Positions 51,434-60,549 of a DNA stretch of 64,000 bases are shown here, piece after piece. The number at the start of each line of letters is the position of its first letter. The stretch's first letter is position 1. This DNA comes from CAZCEC01 sp964497615 (GTDB lineage Bacteria > Chloroflexota > Anaerolineae > Anaerolineales > UBA6663), in NCBI GenBank assembly GCA_964497615.1, contig CAZCEC010000027.1:14133-78132 (forward strand). Reading direction: 5' to 3'. A program made the position numbers and the translations under genes. Below the pieces are notes generated by a model that saw nothing but the letters and a program-made list of their open reading frames with translations, made no database searches and was not told where the DNA came from.

Positions 51434-53254
51434 ATGGACGCAAAGCCGCACAACCTCAAGGACATCTTTGACACCCAAATCCGCTATATGGTGCCGCTGT
51501 ATCAGCGACCATATGTTTGGCGCAAAGACAAGCAGTGGGGGCCGCTGTGGGAAGACTTCGAGGCGCTGACGGAGCGGTACGTGCGGCGCGAATCAAACCA
51601 GGTCCGGCCACATTTCATGGGCGCGGTCGTGCTCGACCAGGTCGGCAATTTCCCCGGCTCGATTGACTTGCGCCAGGTCATTGACGGGCAGCAGCGGCTG
51701 ACCACCCTTCAAATCCTAATCGAAGCCGCGGCAGATATTTGCGAGGCGTTAGGCCCCATTGCTTTTATGACCGCTCGGAGCCTGCGCCGGCTGACCCGCA
51801 ACGAGCAACGTGGCGACGATCCCGCCGAAGTCTTCAAGGTCTGGCCAACCAACGTTGATCGCGAGCACTTCCGGCGGGTCATGTCGGCTGGCTCTCCAGA
51901 AGAGTTGCGCAATCTCTATGACAGCACGCGCGAGGGCGCTGTCGGCCATGCCATCGCGGATGGTTACTTTTTCCTGCACGACAAGCTTAGCGCCTGGCTG
52001 CAACCCGGGGACGAAGCTCTACTCCTTCAGCAGATGACCGCGCTCGAAAACGCCATTTACCGCGGCCTGCAGATGGTCGTTATCGATCTGGATGAGCGCG
52101 ATGACGCCCAGGTCATTTTCGAGACCATGAACGCGCGTGGCACGCCCCTGCTGGCTGCCGACCTCGTCAAGAACTATCTGCTGCACGGCACTGAAAAACA
52201 GGGGCCGGCGCTTGACAAGGTCTACCACGACACCTGGGAGCCATTTGACGCCACACCCTTTTGGCGGAAGGAAATTCGCACTGGGCGTTTCAAGCGCCCC
52301 CACATTGAGGTGTTCCTACACCACTACCTCACTCTTCGCATGCAGGCTGAGGTCTCCGTTACCAGCCTGTTCTACGACTTTAGACAGCACCTCAAGGCCC
52401 AGAAGAACGAGGACGCAGAGTCTCACCTTCGAAACTTGCATCGGTTTGGCCAGGTGTACTATCGGTTTTATGAATACCCCGCGAACACTCCGGAAGCCCT
52501 GTTCTTTCAACGAATGGAAGCGCTGGATACCACCACGGTTTTCCCACTCTTGCTCAAGGTGTTTGATGCGCTAGGCAGCCCCGCTCACGATCGCGATAGG
52601 CGGCAAATCCTGACTGACATCGAGTCATACCTGGTCAGGCGGCTTGTGTGCGAGCTCACCGCGAAGAACTACAACAATCTGACAATTGCTGCCATTAAAG
52701 TCTTGGCGAAAGCAACCCCGGACCAGTGGGCTCAAGAGCTGCGCGCCTACTTGCTCAGCCTGACAGAAGATACCGGGCGCTGGCCGGATGATACCGAGTT
52801 CCGCGACGCCTGGCGCAAGCTTGAAGCCTATCGCCGAATCAAGCCCCAGGGGCGGCTGCGCATGATTCTGGAAGCCCTGGAGCGCCAACTGCGCAGTACA
52901 GGTCTGTCCGAAGAGTTGAACCTGCCAAAGAAGCGCATCTCGATTGAGCATGTCATGCCGCGTGCCTGGGCTAACGCCTGGCCGCTGGCAAACAACTCGC
53001 CCGAAGCGCGCGATGCTCGGGAAGCGCTGGTGCATTCATTTGGCAACCTCACCCTGGTCACCGGTTCCATGAACTCGACGCTATCCAACAGCGCTTGGGA
53101 CAAGAAGCGCAAGGCACTCAACAAACATGCGGTGCTGCTGATGAACCGCGACCTATACGATCTCGAGCTCTGGGATGAGACTGCCATTCGCAAGAGAGGA
53201 GACGAGTTGTTCAAGCTGGCGAAAAAGGTGTGGCCCCGGCCGCCTGCGGCGTAG
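51434..53254 (+). CDS. DUF262/DUF1524 (GmrSD-type) restriction nuclease
   Basis: A 606-residue fusion of the two GmrSD halves. The N-terminal DUF262 domain has VPLYQRPYVW and the ParB/Srx-like motif VIDGQQRLTTLQIL near residue 84, which uses a nucleotide. The C-terminal DUF1524 domain has the HNH nuclease residues in ISIEHVMPRAW and FGNLTLVTGSMNSTLSN followed by WDKKR. Enzymes of this family cut DNA, typically modified (glucosylated or methylated) phage DNA. AGGGGA precedes the ATG at 51434. It forms a tight gene train with the PLD gene 18 nt downstream. Confidence 0.9.
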   Translation: MDAKPHNLKDIFDTQIRYMVPLYQRPYVWRKDKQWGPLWEDFEALTERYVRRESNQVRPHFMGAVVLDQVGNFPGSIDLRQVIDGQQRLTTLQILIEAAADICEALGPIAFMTARSLRRLTRNEQRGDDPAEVFKVWPTNVDREHFRRVMSAGSPEELRNLYDSTREGAVGHAIADGYFFLHDKLSAWLQPGDEALLLQQMTALENAIYRGLQMVVIDLDERDDAQVIFETMNARGTPLLAADLVKNYLLHGTEKQGPALDKVYHDTWEPFDATPFWRKEIRTGRFKRPHIEVFLHHYLTLRMQAEVSVTSLFYDFRQHLKAQKNEDAESHLRNLHRFGQVYYRFYEYPANTPEALFFQRMEALDTTTVFPLLLKVFDALGSPAHDRDRRQILTDIESYLVRRLVCELTAKNYNNLTIAAIKVLAKATPDQWAQELRAYLLSLTEDTGRWPDDTEFRDAWRKLEAYRRIKPQGRLRMILEALERQLRSTGLSEELNLPKKRISIEHVMPRAWANAWPLANNSPEARDAREALVHSFGNLTLVTGSMNSTLSNSAWDKKRKALNKHAVLLMNRDLYDLELWDETAIRKRGDELFKLAKKVWPRPPAA

Positions 53255-53272
53255 CCGGCTTTATTGTGCAGA

Positions 53273-54298
53273 ATGAGCCCCAAGCCCGTCTACCACCTTA
53301 TCTCCGAAGAAGAGACGTTTGAGCGGCGGCTCAAGGCCCGCATCGAAAGCGCCCAGGAGGCCGTCATCGGATCAGCCTTCTTCACTCACGGCGCATTTCT
53401 GGCGCTGCGTGAAAGCCTTCAGCAGGCACTGGGTAACGGCGCTCAGGTCACCTGCCTGTTAGGCCGCTTCGACTTCGTCACTGAGCCGCGAGCGATCGTC
53501 GGCCTGCTCAAACTCGCGAGTCAATATCCGCGCCTGAAGGTGTACTTTGATGCGGACTACGGCTTTCACTACAAGCTGGCCTGCTTCAAGTCGGCGCGGG
53601 GACCCGCGGTCATCATCGGCTCGTCAAACCTGACGCCCAAAGGCCTCGCTAGTGCGGGCGAAGTGAATCTTGAGATCGCGGAAAATCAATCGGTCTACAG
53701 CCAGGCGCGGGCAGCCCTGCAGGCTCGTTGTGCCATTGCTTTGCCCGCCGACAAGCACTTACCTGATTACAAACGGCTCTATGACCAGGCCAAGAAGCAT
53801 CGTCAGTATCGACAGCGTTGGCACGGCATTGGGCAGCGAAAGCTGACTCGGCATCGCACTCGCCCTGCGGTATCACCACTCAACGGAACCTCCTTCACCT
53901 TCTGCTGGATTGGTGACTACGAGAAAGATGAAGTTCTAAAGCGCAACGTACGCAAAGAAGCTGCCCAATCGGATGAGCTGACTTTCTCGCGTCAATGGGT
54001 GCACGTGCCCAAGAGTGAGGCCAAGCTTTATAAACAGGGAGAGGTATTTGCCGTTGTCGACGAATGGGGCTGCTCGCTTGGATTTGCGATGTGTGTTAAG
54101 AACGTTCGAGTCCTCGACAGCCGGAACAGTCGCGAGCCAATCATTTTCTACCGGCACCTCCGAGGTTGGAAGCGAGTGTTTGGGTCGAAGCCAAAGCTCC
54201 GAGCAAAGCTGGATGAGCTGGGTGTTCGCGGAGACCCGTCCCGCATCGGAGCAAAGCTGTCAGCCAGGATTAAGTCATTCTTGGGGTCGCGGCGGTAG
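53273..54298 (+). CDS. PLD-superfamily nuclease-like protein
   Basis: A 341-residue protein whose N-terminal ~150 residues are a phospholipase D fold: AQEAVIGSAFFTHGAFLALR, then HYKLACFKS and VIIGSSNLTPKGL, the HxK...GSxN catalytic set. The Asp of the canonical HKD motif is not visible. Only one half-site is present, so it would work as a dimer, like BfiI-type restriction nucleases. The C-terminal ~150 residues are basic and may bind DNA. It starts 18 nt after the GmrSD gene and probably acts with it. Confidence 0.85.
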   Translation: MSPKPVYHLISEEETFERRLKARIESAQEAVIGSAFFTHGAFLALRESLQQALGNGAQVTCLLGRFDFVTEPRAIVGLLKLASQYPRLKVYFDADYGFHYKLACFKSARGPAVIIGSSNLTPKGLASAGEVNLEIAENQSVYSQARAALQARCAIALPADKHLPDYKRLYDQAKKHRQYRQRWHGIGQRKLTRHRTRPAVSPLNGTSFTFCWIGDYEKDEVLKRNVRKEAAQSDELTFSRQWVHVPKSEAKLYKQGEVFAVVDEWGCSLGFAMCVKNVRVLDSRNSREPIIFYRHLRGWKRVFGSKPKLRAKLDELGVRGDPSRIGAKLSARIKSFLGSRR

Positions 54299-54335
54299 TA
54301 ACACAATAGAGTTCAGTTTGCATGGGGAGACATCT

Positions 54336-54560
54336 ATGGCCAAGTTCAAGCTATTTCCGCGCTATCGCCGCCCCAGCCTGAAAACCGCGCTTGGCGTAAC
54401 CAAGGCCAAGCGGCGCTTCAAGAAGGCGACGGGCATCGCCAAGGTTGAGCGCATCATCAACACGCCCAAGAACATGAAGCGCCGGGCGTTGCGGCGTGTC
54501 GGCTATTACTCGGAGCCGATGAAGTTTCTGCGGTGGTTGGGGCGGCTTTTCAGGCGCTAA
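54336..54560 (+). CDS. Small highly basic 74-residue protein
   Basis: An ATG with GGGGAG six bases upstream opens a 74-codon frame rich in Arg and Lys: FPRYRRPSLKTALGVTKAKR and later RRALRRVGYYSEPMKFLRWL. There is no hydrophobic segment. It sits between the PLD and CBS-HEPN genes with short gaps (37 and 28 nt). It could bind nucleic acid, or be an antitoxin-like partner for the neighbouring HEPN or PLD nuclease; no family assignment can be made. Confidence 0.65.
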   Translation: MAKFKLFPRYRRPSLKTALGVTKAKRRFKKATGIAKVERIINTPKNMKRRALRRVGYYSEPMKFLRWLGRLFRR

Positions 54561-54588
54561 GGCCAGCTCCAAAACAGTAGACGAGTTT

Positions 54589-55410
54589 ATGGCCCCCATA
54601 GGCAAACGCCCATTAAGCCTGCGCGAATTGAGCCACCTGGCTGGCAACCTGCGCGTGGATCAAATCATGGCAGCTGACCCTTTGTTCGTAGAATCCCACT
54701 GGACTGTGGCGCGTGCGTTGCGCTTCATGGACCGGCATGGCTTTGACCAGGCTCCCGTACGCCACAACGGAACCACCGCTGCCTTGTTCGACCGACGCGA
54801 TGTTGACGGACTTCGCCGACGGATACGCGTCGGCCAGGAGGGCTCGCGGCCAATAACCCCAAACTTGCTCATCGACCAGTATAGCCCAGTCGCATACGCA
54901 ATCAGTCGCCTGGAGGATTTGCCCTACTGCTTAGTGCGAGACGAAGATGAGCATGTTGTCGGCATCGTGCACACGAGTGACCTGAACCGGCCACCGGTGA
55001 GACTATATCTCTATCTGTTGTTTAGCGCCTTCGAGGCTGGCCTAGTGGACTTGATTCCACGCCACGTGTCAGACAGCGAGTGGCAGCAGTATTTCAACCA
55101 GAAGACCTTAGCTGATTTGAAACAGCGGCACAGCAAAGCCAGGCGCGAAACACTTGATCTCTCACTGCTAGAATCCGCGTTCTTCTCTCAACTGCTGATC
55201 ATTGTTATCTGTAACTCAAGGCTCGCTCACCTGTTGTTGGCTGATACCATCAAGCTCGACGAATTCCGAGAACTTAACGCACTGCGCAACCAAGTGATGC
55301 ACTCGACAGGAGAGCTGATCACGCGCCAAACGCAGGTGGCAGCGCTCTCTACTCGAACACGCCTGTTACGGGTTGTACTGCGGCGGCTGCTCCAAGCTTT
55401 GCTCGATTGA
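54589..55410 (+). CDS. CBS-domain protein with C-terminal HEPN-like domain
   Basis: The N-terminal ~145 residues are a CBS pair (DQIMAADPLFVESHWTVARA and LEDLPYCLVRDEDEHVVGIV), a module that binds adenine nucleotides. The C-terminal ~125 residues are helical and contain ELNALRNQVMHS near residue 232, matching the Rx4H (RNxxxH) active-site motif of HEPN ribonucleases. A nucleotide-gated RNase is the obvious reading, but the HEPN call rests on the motif and the helical pattern. It is 28 nt after the basic-protein gene and 9 nt before the PLD-helicase gene, within the same transcript. Confidence 0.75.
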   Translation: MAPIGKRPLSLRELSHLAGNLRVDQIMAADPLFVESHWTVARALRFMDRHGFDQAPVRHNGTTAALFDRRDVDGLRRRIRVGQEGSRPITPNLLIDQYSPVAYAISRLEDLPYCLVRDEDEHVVGIVHTSDLNRPPVRLYLYLLFSAFEAGLVDLIPRHVSDSEWQQYFNQKTLADLKQRHSKARRETLDLSLLESAFFSQLLIIVICNSRLAHLLLADTIKLDEFRELNALRNQVMHSTGELITRQTQVAALSTRTRLLRVVLRRLLQALLD

Positions 55411-55419
55411 CGCAGCAAA

Positions 55420-58400
55420 ATGCGCATCCCTTACGTCATCGACAACCAGACCCACAAACTGGCCGACGTCCTCAACGCTATCCTGGCCGAGCACGCCCAC
55501 AACTCGCTCGACATCGCCACGGCCTACTTCAGCATTTCCGGCTTTCGCGCCCTGCAGGCCAACTTGGCCGGTCTGCGCAGCTTCCGCCTGCTGCTGGGCT
55601 TCGAACCGAGGGAAGGCCCAGACATGGGCCTGCGGCCCGAACGGCGGGTGCTGCATGCCACGCTGCGCGGCGACCTGGAGCGCGAGCCCTTCAGCGAAGC
55701 CACCTTGCGCCTGGTCGAAGACCTCATCGCCTACCTGCGCCGGCCCGAAGTGGCGGTACGGCTCTACGACTATGGCTTTCTCCACGCCAAGTGCTACCTG
55801 TTCTATGGCGACAAGGGCCGCCAGGTCGCGCTGTGGGATCGTTTCCTGCCGTACATCGGCATCGTCGGTTCCAGCAATTTCACCGGTCCCGGCCTGCTGA
55901 CCAACAAGGAGCTCAACCTCGCCCACAAGACCCTGCTGGATGAGGACGAGGTCGACGACGCTGGCGCGCGCGCTGCCGCCGAACGGTTGGCCGGCCGCAA
56001 GGCCAGCGAAAGCCTCTCCGCCATCAATCGCCGCGTGCTCAAGAGCGAGGTCGGCGCCCGGGCCATCCTGGACCTGGTGGATTGGTACGAACGCCAGTGG
56101 CAGGACGCTCGAGATTTCAAGGATGAGCTGGTCGAGCTGCTCGACGCCTCCAAATTTGGGGCGAGGGAATACACCCCCTACGAAGTCTATCTCAAGGCCA
56201 TCTACGAATACTTCCGCGACGACCTGGGCGACACCGCCTTGCCCGGCACCCGTTCGGCGGTGGAGTTGGCCGAGTTCCAGGAAGATGCGGTCAAAAAGGC
56301 GCGCAAGATCCTGGCCAAGTACGATGGCGTGCTCATCGGCGACTCAGTTGGCATGGGTAAGACCTGGATCGGCAAGAAGCTGCTTGAAGACTTCGCCTAC
56401 CACCAGCGCATGAAGGCCCTGGTGGTATGCCCGGCCTCGCTAGGGCCCATGTGGGAAAAGGAGCTGGCCAGCGCTACCATCGCCGCCCAGCTCATCTCGC
56501 AGGAGCGGCTGGGGCAGGGCGACGGGCGCTTCGATCCGGCCGAATACGCCGACGTGGACGTGGTGCTGATTGACGAGTCGCACAACTTCCGCAACCGCGG
56601 CGCGCAGCGCTACGAGAACCTCGAACTGCTGCTCTCCGCCAATGGCCGTCGGGGACGCGCCGGTGGGCGCAAGAAGGTCATCCTGCTCACCGCCACGCCC
56701 ATCAACAACACCATTTTCGACCTCTACAATCAACTAGTGCTCTTCAGTGGCAACGACCGGGGCTACTTTGCCGGGGCCGGCATCGGCGACCTGCAGCGCT
56801 ATTTTGTCAACGCCCGCCGGCACGACCTGGACAGTGGCGACGGCAGTGTGGCCTTGTTCAACCTTTTGGAAGAGGTCGTCATACGCCGCACTCGTCCCTT
56901 CATTCGCCAGGCGTATCCCAACGCCGTTATCAACGGCCAGCCGGTCCGCTGGCCCCAGCGCAAGCTCAAGACCATCCAGTACGACCTAGAAGCCACGTAC
57001 GCCGGCATTTACGAGAAGATCGTGGCCGGCATCGATCAGCTGCGCCTGGCCCACTACAGCCTGGAACACTACAAAAAGCGCGGCGTCGAGCGCGATGAGT
57101 TTGAGGAAGGCCGCGAGCAGGCGCTGGTCGGCATCTTCAAGACCCGCTACCTGAAGCGGTTCGAGAGCAGTGTGGACGCGTTTCGCATCAGCGTCCGCCG
57201 CGCCCTGGCCTACCTCAAGACTTACGAGGAATACCTGCTTGGCGGCAAGCTGCTCGACAGTCGCTCGTTCGACAAAGCCCTGCGCTTCCTGGCGCGGGAA
57301 GACGAAGAGGACGACGCCACCCCGACCTCGATGGCCGAGGCGTTGGACGCAAACGAGGAGGCTCAGGCGATCCTCGATGAGCTGCCCCGCCTGGACACGG
57401 CTCAGTACGACCTCCGCCGCCTGCATCGGGACCTCGTCCACGATGTCGAGATCCTGACCGAGGTTTGGGGCCTGATCCGCGATATCAGCCCGGCCAACGA
57501 CGCCAAGCTGGCCCGGCTCAAGGCGCTGTTGGGCGGTGAGCTGAAAGGCCGCAAGGTCCTGATTTTTACCTATTACAAGGACACGGCCCGTTATCTGTAT
57601 CGCCAACTGGGGAGTGACGAGGCGGCCGGGTGGCGAGCGTCCATTGGGAATCCGCTCATTCGCCGGCTTGACAGCGGCGCCTCGCCCCGCGAGCGGCTCG
57701 GCAACATTCAGGCCTTTTCGCCCAACTCGAACAAGAAGCCCGAGATCGCCGGCACCGACCAGGAAATCGACGTGATGATCTCGACCGACGTGCTGTCCGA
57801 AGGGCAAAATCTTCAGGACTGCGGCGTACTGGTCAACTATGACCTGCATTGGAATCCGACCCGCATGGTGCAGCGCGCCGGCCGCGTTGATCGCATCGGC
57901 TCCATGTTCGACACCATCCTGATCGGCAACATGTTCCCCGATGAGGGCCTGGAGCGGCTGCTGGGCCTGGTGGAGAACCTCAGCCAGAAGATCCAGAACA
58001 TTGACCGCACCGGCTTCTTGGATGCCAGCGTTCTGGGCGAGGTCGTGCACCCCCGCAATTTCAATACCCTCAGGCGCATCCAGGAGGAGGACGGCAGCGT
58101 GGTCGAAGAGCAGGAGCGCTTCATGGAGCTTGCGAGCAGTGAGTTCCTCCAACAGCAATTGCGTGCTCTGCTCGAAGGCGGCGCCCGCGAAACGCTCGAA
58201 GCTCTACCTGACGGCATCCATTCCGGCCTGCACAAGGCCGGCAGCCGCGGCCTGTTCTTCTACTTCACCGCGCCTGATCGGCAGAGCGGCCGGCAGCACT
58301 TCTGGCGCTTTTACGATGCGGCGACTGATCGCATCCTGGACAACCGCTTCGTCATCGCCAGCCTGATTGCCTGCGCGCCGGATACCCCTCGTGTCCTTGG

Positions 58401-58800
58401 GGACCTGGACGTATTTGCAGTTCAAGAGCGCGTGATCGCCGACATCCTGAAGAGCGCGGAGGCCCAGGCGGCCGTCGAGGCCGCCCCGACCATCGTGGAT
58501 CCCATTCAGAAGACGCTGGACACGGTGCTGCAAGGGCAACTCAACAACCCCGCGCTCAACCGTGCCGAATTGCGCGACCTGCGGGCCGCCTTGCGCAGGC
58601 CGGCTGCCAACGCCCGCGTGAAGCGGATGAAGGCGGCCTATGCAGCTTTCCAGTCGAACCAGCAAATGGCCGGCCTGATTGCCGAGCTAAGATCCATCCT
58701 CGAGGATGCTGTGCCAGTGGATTCCGAGCGGCCAGACAGCGCGCCGCCGCTGAGGCGAGAAGACTTGCGGCTGATCTGCTTCGACCACCTTGTTTCTTAA
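55420..58800 (+). CDS. PLD-nuclease / SNF2-type helicase fusion
   Basis: A 1126-residue protein. Residues ~20-165 are a PLD nuclease domain with FLHAKCYLF near 122 and GIVGSSNFTGPGLL near 150 (HxK and GSxN). Residues ~285-480 are a superfamily 2 ATPase: Walker A GDSVGMGKTWIGKK, DEAH-like DESHNFRN, LLTATPINN. Residues ~690-840 are the second RecA domain with STDVLSEGQNLQD and MVQRAGRVDRIGS. Such proteins translocate on DNA with a tethered nuclease. With the methyltransferase at 42177 lacking a visible nuclease site, this is the best candidate for the restriction component of the island. Confidence 0.9.
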   Translation: MRIPYVIDNQTHKLADVLNAILAEHAHNSLDIATAYFSISGFRALQANLAGLRSFRLLLGFEPREGPDMGLRPERRVLHATLRGDLEREPFSEATLRLVEDLIAYLRRPEVAVRLYDYGFLHAKCYLFYGDKGRQVALWDRFLPYIGIVGSSNFTGPGLLTNKELNLAHKTLLDEDEVDDAGARAAAERLAGRKASESLSAINRRVLKSEVGARAILDLVDWYERQWQDARDFKDELVELLDASKFGAREYTPYEVYLKAIYEYFRDDLGDTALPGTRSAVELAEFQEDAVKKARKILAKYDGVLIGDSVGMGKTWIGKKLLEDFAYHQRMKALVVCPASLGPMWEKELASATIAAQLISQERLGQGDGRFDPAEYADVDVVLIDESHNFRNRGAQRYENLELLLSANGRRGRAGGRKKVILLTATPINNTIFDLYNQLVLFSGNDRGYFAGAGIGDLQRYFVNARRHDLDSGDGSVALFNLLEEVVIRRTRPFIRQAYPNAVINGQPVRWPQRKLKTIQYDLEATYAGIYEKIVAGIDQLRLAHYSLEHYKKRGVERDEFEEGREQALVGIFKTRYLKRFESSVDAFRISVRRALAYLKTYEEYLLGGKLLDSRSFDKALRFLAREDEEDDATPTSMAEALDANEEAQAILDELPRLDTAQYDLRRLHRDLVHDVEILTEVWGLIRDISPANDAKLARLKALLGGELKGRKVLIFTYYKDTARYLYRQLGSDEAAGWRASIGNPLIRRLDSGASPRERLGNIQAFSPNSNKKPEIAGTDQEIDVMISTDVLSEGQNLQDCGVLVNYDLHWNPTRMVQRAGRVDRIGSMFDTILIGNMFPDEGLERLLGLVENLSQKIQNIDRTGFLDASVLGEVVHPRNFNTLRRIQEEDGSVVEEQERFMELASSEFLQQQLRALLEGGARETLEALPDGIHSGLHKAGSRGLFFYFTAPDRQSGRQHFWRFYDAATDRILDNRFVIASLIACAPDTPRVLGDLDVFAVQERVIADILKSAEAQAAVEAAPTIVDPIQKTLDTVLQGQLNNPALNRAELRDLRAALRRPAANARVKRMKAAYAAFQSNQQMAGLIAELRSILEDAVPVDSERPDSAPPLRREDLRLICFDHLVS

Positions 58801-58839
58801 CCCGGGCAGGCTTACGTTTGATGGTACTGGAGGCTTCCA

Positions 58840-59115
58840 ATGACTCACGCGGAGCAGATTCTGCACGCGGTCGCACGTCTTGTCTTCCGGGAAGGGCGGG
58901 ATACGTTCACGCGCGACGATGTCCGTAAACAGATTGGTGTTGACCGGGATGCTTGGTTGGGCGGCTATACGGCCATATTTCAAGCGATGCGGATTGACCA
59001 CCCCGGCGGGGCGCCCAGCATAGGGTCCGAGTGGGTTGATATGTTCGAGCGTGTCAGCCATGGGGTGTACAGGCTCACTCCACAAGGGTTAACTCTTGCC
59101 AGGCGTCTGGTGTAA
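58840..59115 (+). CDS. Small winged-helix-like protein (DUF7669-type)
   Basis: The 91-residue product opens AEQILHAVARLVFREGRDTF, continues TRDDVRKQIGVDRDAWLGGY and ends FERVSHGVYRLTPQG. This layout, helix-turn-helix followed by the FERVxxGVYRL end, matches small domains found as separate genes or C-terminal tags in restriction loci. GGAGG lies six bases before the ATG. It closes the gene train that started at 42177 and may be a DNA-binding or regulatory subunit. Confidence 0.75.
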   Translation: MTHAEQILHAVARLVFREGRDTFTRDDVRKQIGVDRDAWLGGYTAIFQAMRIDHPGGAPSIGSEWVDMFERVSHGVYRLTPQGLTLARRLV

Positions 59116-59182
59116 GCGCTGAGTGGTTCAAAAACAACGTCCAAATGTGATTCCCCCTTTTTTGACTTTGGTCCCAGTCCAT

Positions 59183-59237
59183 AATGGCGAAAAGACAAAG
59201 CCCAACTGAGGTTTTGACCCGCAGCGGAACCTATTCA
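59183..59237 (+). repeat. Diverged 55-nt repeat, copy 1
   Basis: Shares the blocks GGCGAAAA, TTGACCCGCA and CTATTCA in order and spacing with 60147-60201. Confidence 0.5.
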
Positions 59238-59933
59238 CCCCTCAAAGCAGGCACTCGGGCGTCGCGCCGCCGACAACTCGGGCAGATGCCTCGACAAGCT
59301 GATTGTATGGCGGCGGCCGGCCCGTCGTCCATTCGTAAGTTTGGGCATCGCTTTGGTCAGCAAGGGTGAGGTTATTGACAATTGTCAAAACTTATTCACA
59401 TTTGTATAACTCTCCATGCCGCCCTTTGTCCACAAGCCCTAAGGTAGGACATATCGCCAACCACGGCGCTCGCCCGTAGCATTCAGCTTGCCTGCCTCCG
59501 TCATCGTGATAACGTTGACCACAATTTGCTCGTACAGACGAAGGCTGGTGCCAAGGCGTCGGCCGCAATTTCTGATCAGGCCATTGACGTCTATACGTCA
59601 AAGCGCTGGTTACAGTGTCGGCAGGTGATACACTTGCTCGGCCTTCGGCACTATGGGACAGGGTGCTCATACATGCAGTTGCTTCGCCCGTGAGGCCGCG
59701 GTGTTGTCGCAGCCCGAAGCGTTGCCGGCCTCATGGCCGCCTGGCCACACAACGCCGCGCTGCGCTCGTCATCGAATGCCTCGGCAACATTGAGGGCCGC
59801 AGTTCATCTCGGCGGCTCTGCGGCTTGTCCGCGCTATCACGGGCTTGCGCTGTTCCTCATCGGCTACTCGCGACTACACCGAATTGACGTGAACATCTCT
59901 ACCAGGACCATAGTGACCTATCTGATCAAGCTG

Positions 59934-60017
59934 CTTTCCAGGCTATTTCTCTTATGTCGTTCGCACTGGACCAGATCCATAACGAAGGTTACCGGTCGAC
60001 TTAACCTACCGTCCAGG
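59934..60017 (+). repeat. Diverged 84-nt repeat, copy 1
   Basis: Aligns without gaps to 61596-61679 with roughly three quarters of positions identical, including TTATGTCGTT, CACTGGAC, TCGACTTAA and TACCGTCCAGG. Confidence 0.6.
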
Positions 60018-60146
60018 CCGACCCGTAACAAGCTTCATAACGGGCCGGATTTTCGACCTCGCTTACTTCCCTAACGGCGATATGGGTATCCGTAACGCAG
60101 CCCACCTCGCGATTTTGCCGTATTTCTGAGGTTGTCAAATTTCCCT

Positions 60147-60201
60147 AACGGCGAAAATGCCACCCCTAACCGGGGTTATTGACCCGCAACAGAGCTATTC
60201 A
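60147..60201 (+). repeat. Diverged 55-nt repeat, copy 2
   Basis: Partner of 59183-59237. It is preceded by a second copy of TTCCCTAACGGCGA (60141-60154). Confidence 0.5.
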
Positions 60202-60549
60202 GCGCGTCATAGGCGAGCCCTTTGGCGTGCCGCACTGCCGTGAGCTCAAGCTCCAGCCGCGTAAGGCTGATGGAAATACGGCGTGTTCGTCGTGGGTCCA
60301 AAGGGACAGCAGCGCCACGGTTGGCAAAAGCGGAGTCAAGCTTGCGGTCAGCCATGCGCTTCATACACGCTGTTTGCCGGCCAAACACGGTACAGAGCGC
60401 CACTTTCACGCGAAATTGACTCCCCATTCTCGAACTGGTATGCTTTAGGTGTAAAAGTTGTACGACTTCTCCCGCCCTGCGAAAAGTGGCCATCTGTGGC
60501 CGCCTGCCCCCTTCCATTTGCGAAGGCCGGGCTAGCAGAGCGGGTTGCT

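Larger units (their letters stand above)
59116..60549. other. Non-coding region with diverged repeats
   Basis: No supported gene in 1.4 kb. Short frames are present on both strands but none shows a family pattern or a convincing ribosome site. The stretch carries members of two diverged repeat pairs (55 nt at 59183 and 60147; 84 nt at 59934 with its partner at 61596) and a 14-nt direct repeat TTCCCTAACGGCGA at 60067 and 60141. It could be a decayed mobile element. Confidence 0.55.

Noticed and set aside
42177..58800. BREX, DISARM, Zorya or a classical type I system
   Set aside because: None of the marker genes (pglZ, brxC/brxL, drmA/drmB, zorA/zorB, hsdS) is present; only the methyltransferase, helicase and PLD themes are shared.
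59116..60549. Short frames as genes (for example 59184-59369, 59733-60074, 60283-60741)
   Set aside because: No family resemblance, no ribosome site, and the region consists of diverged repeats.
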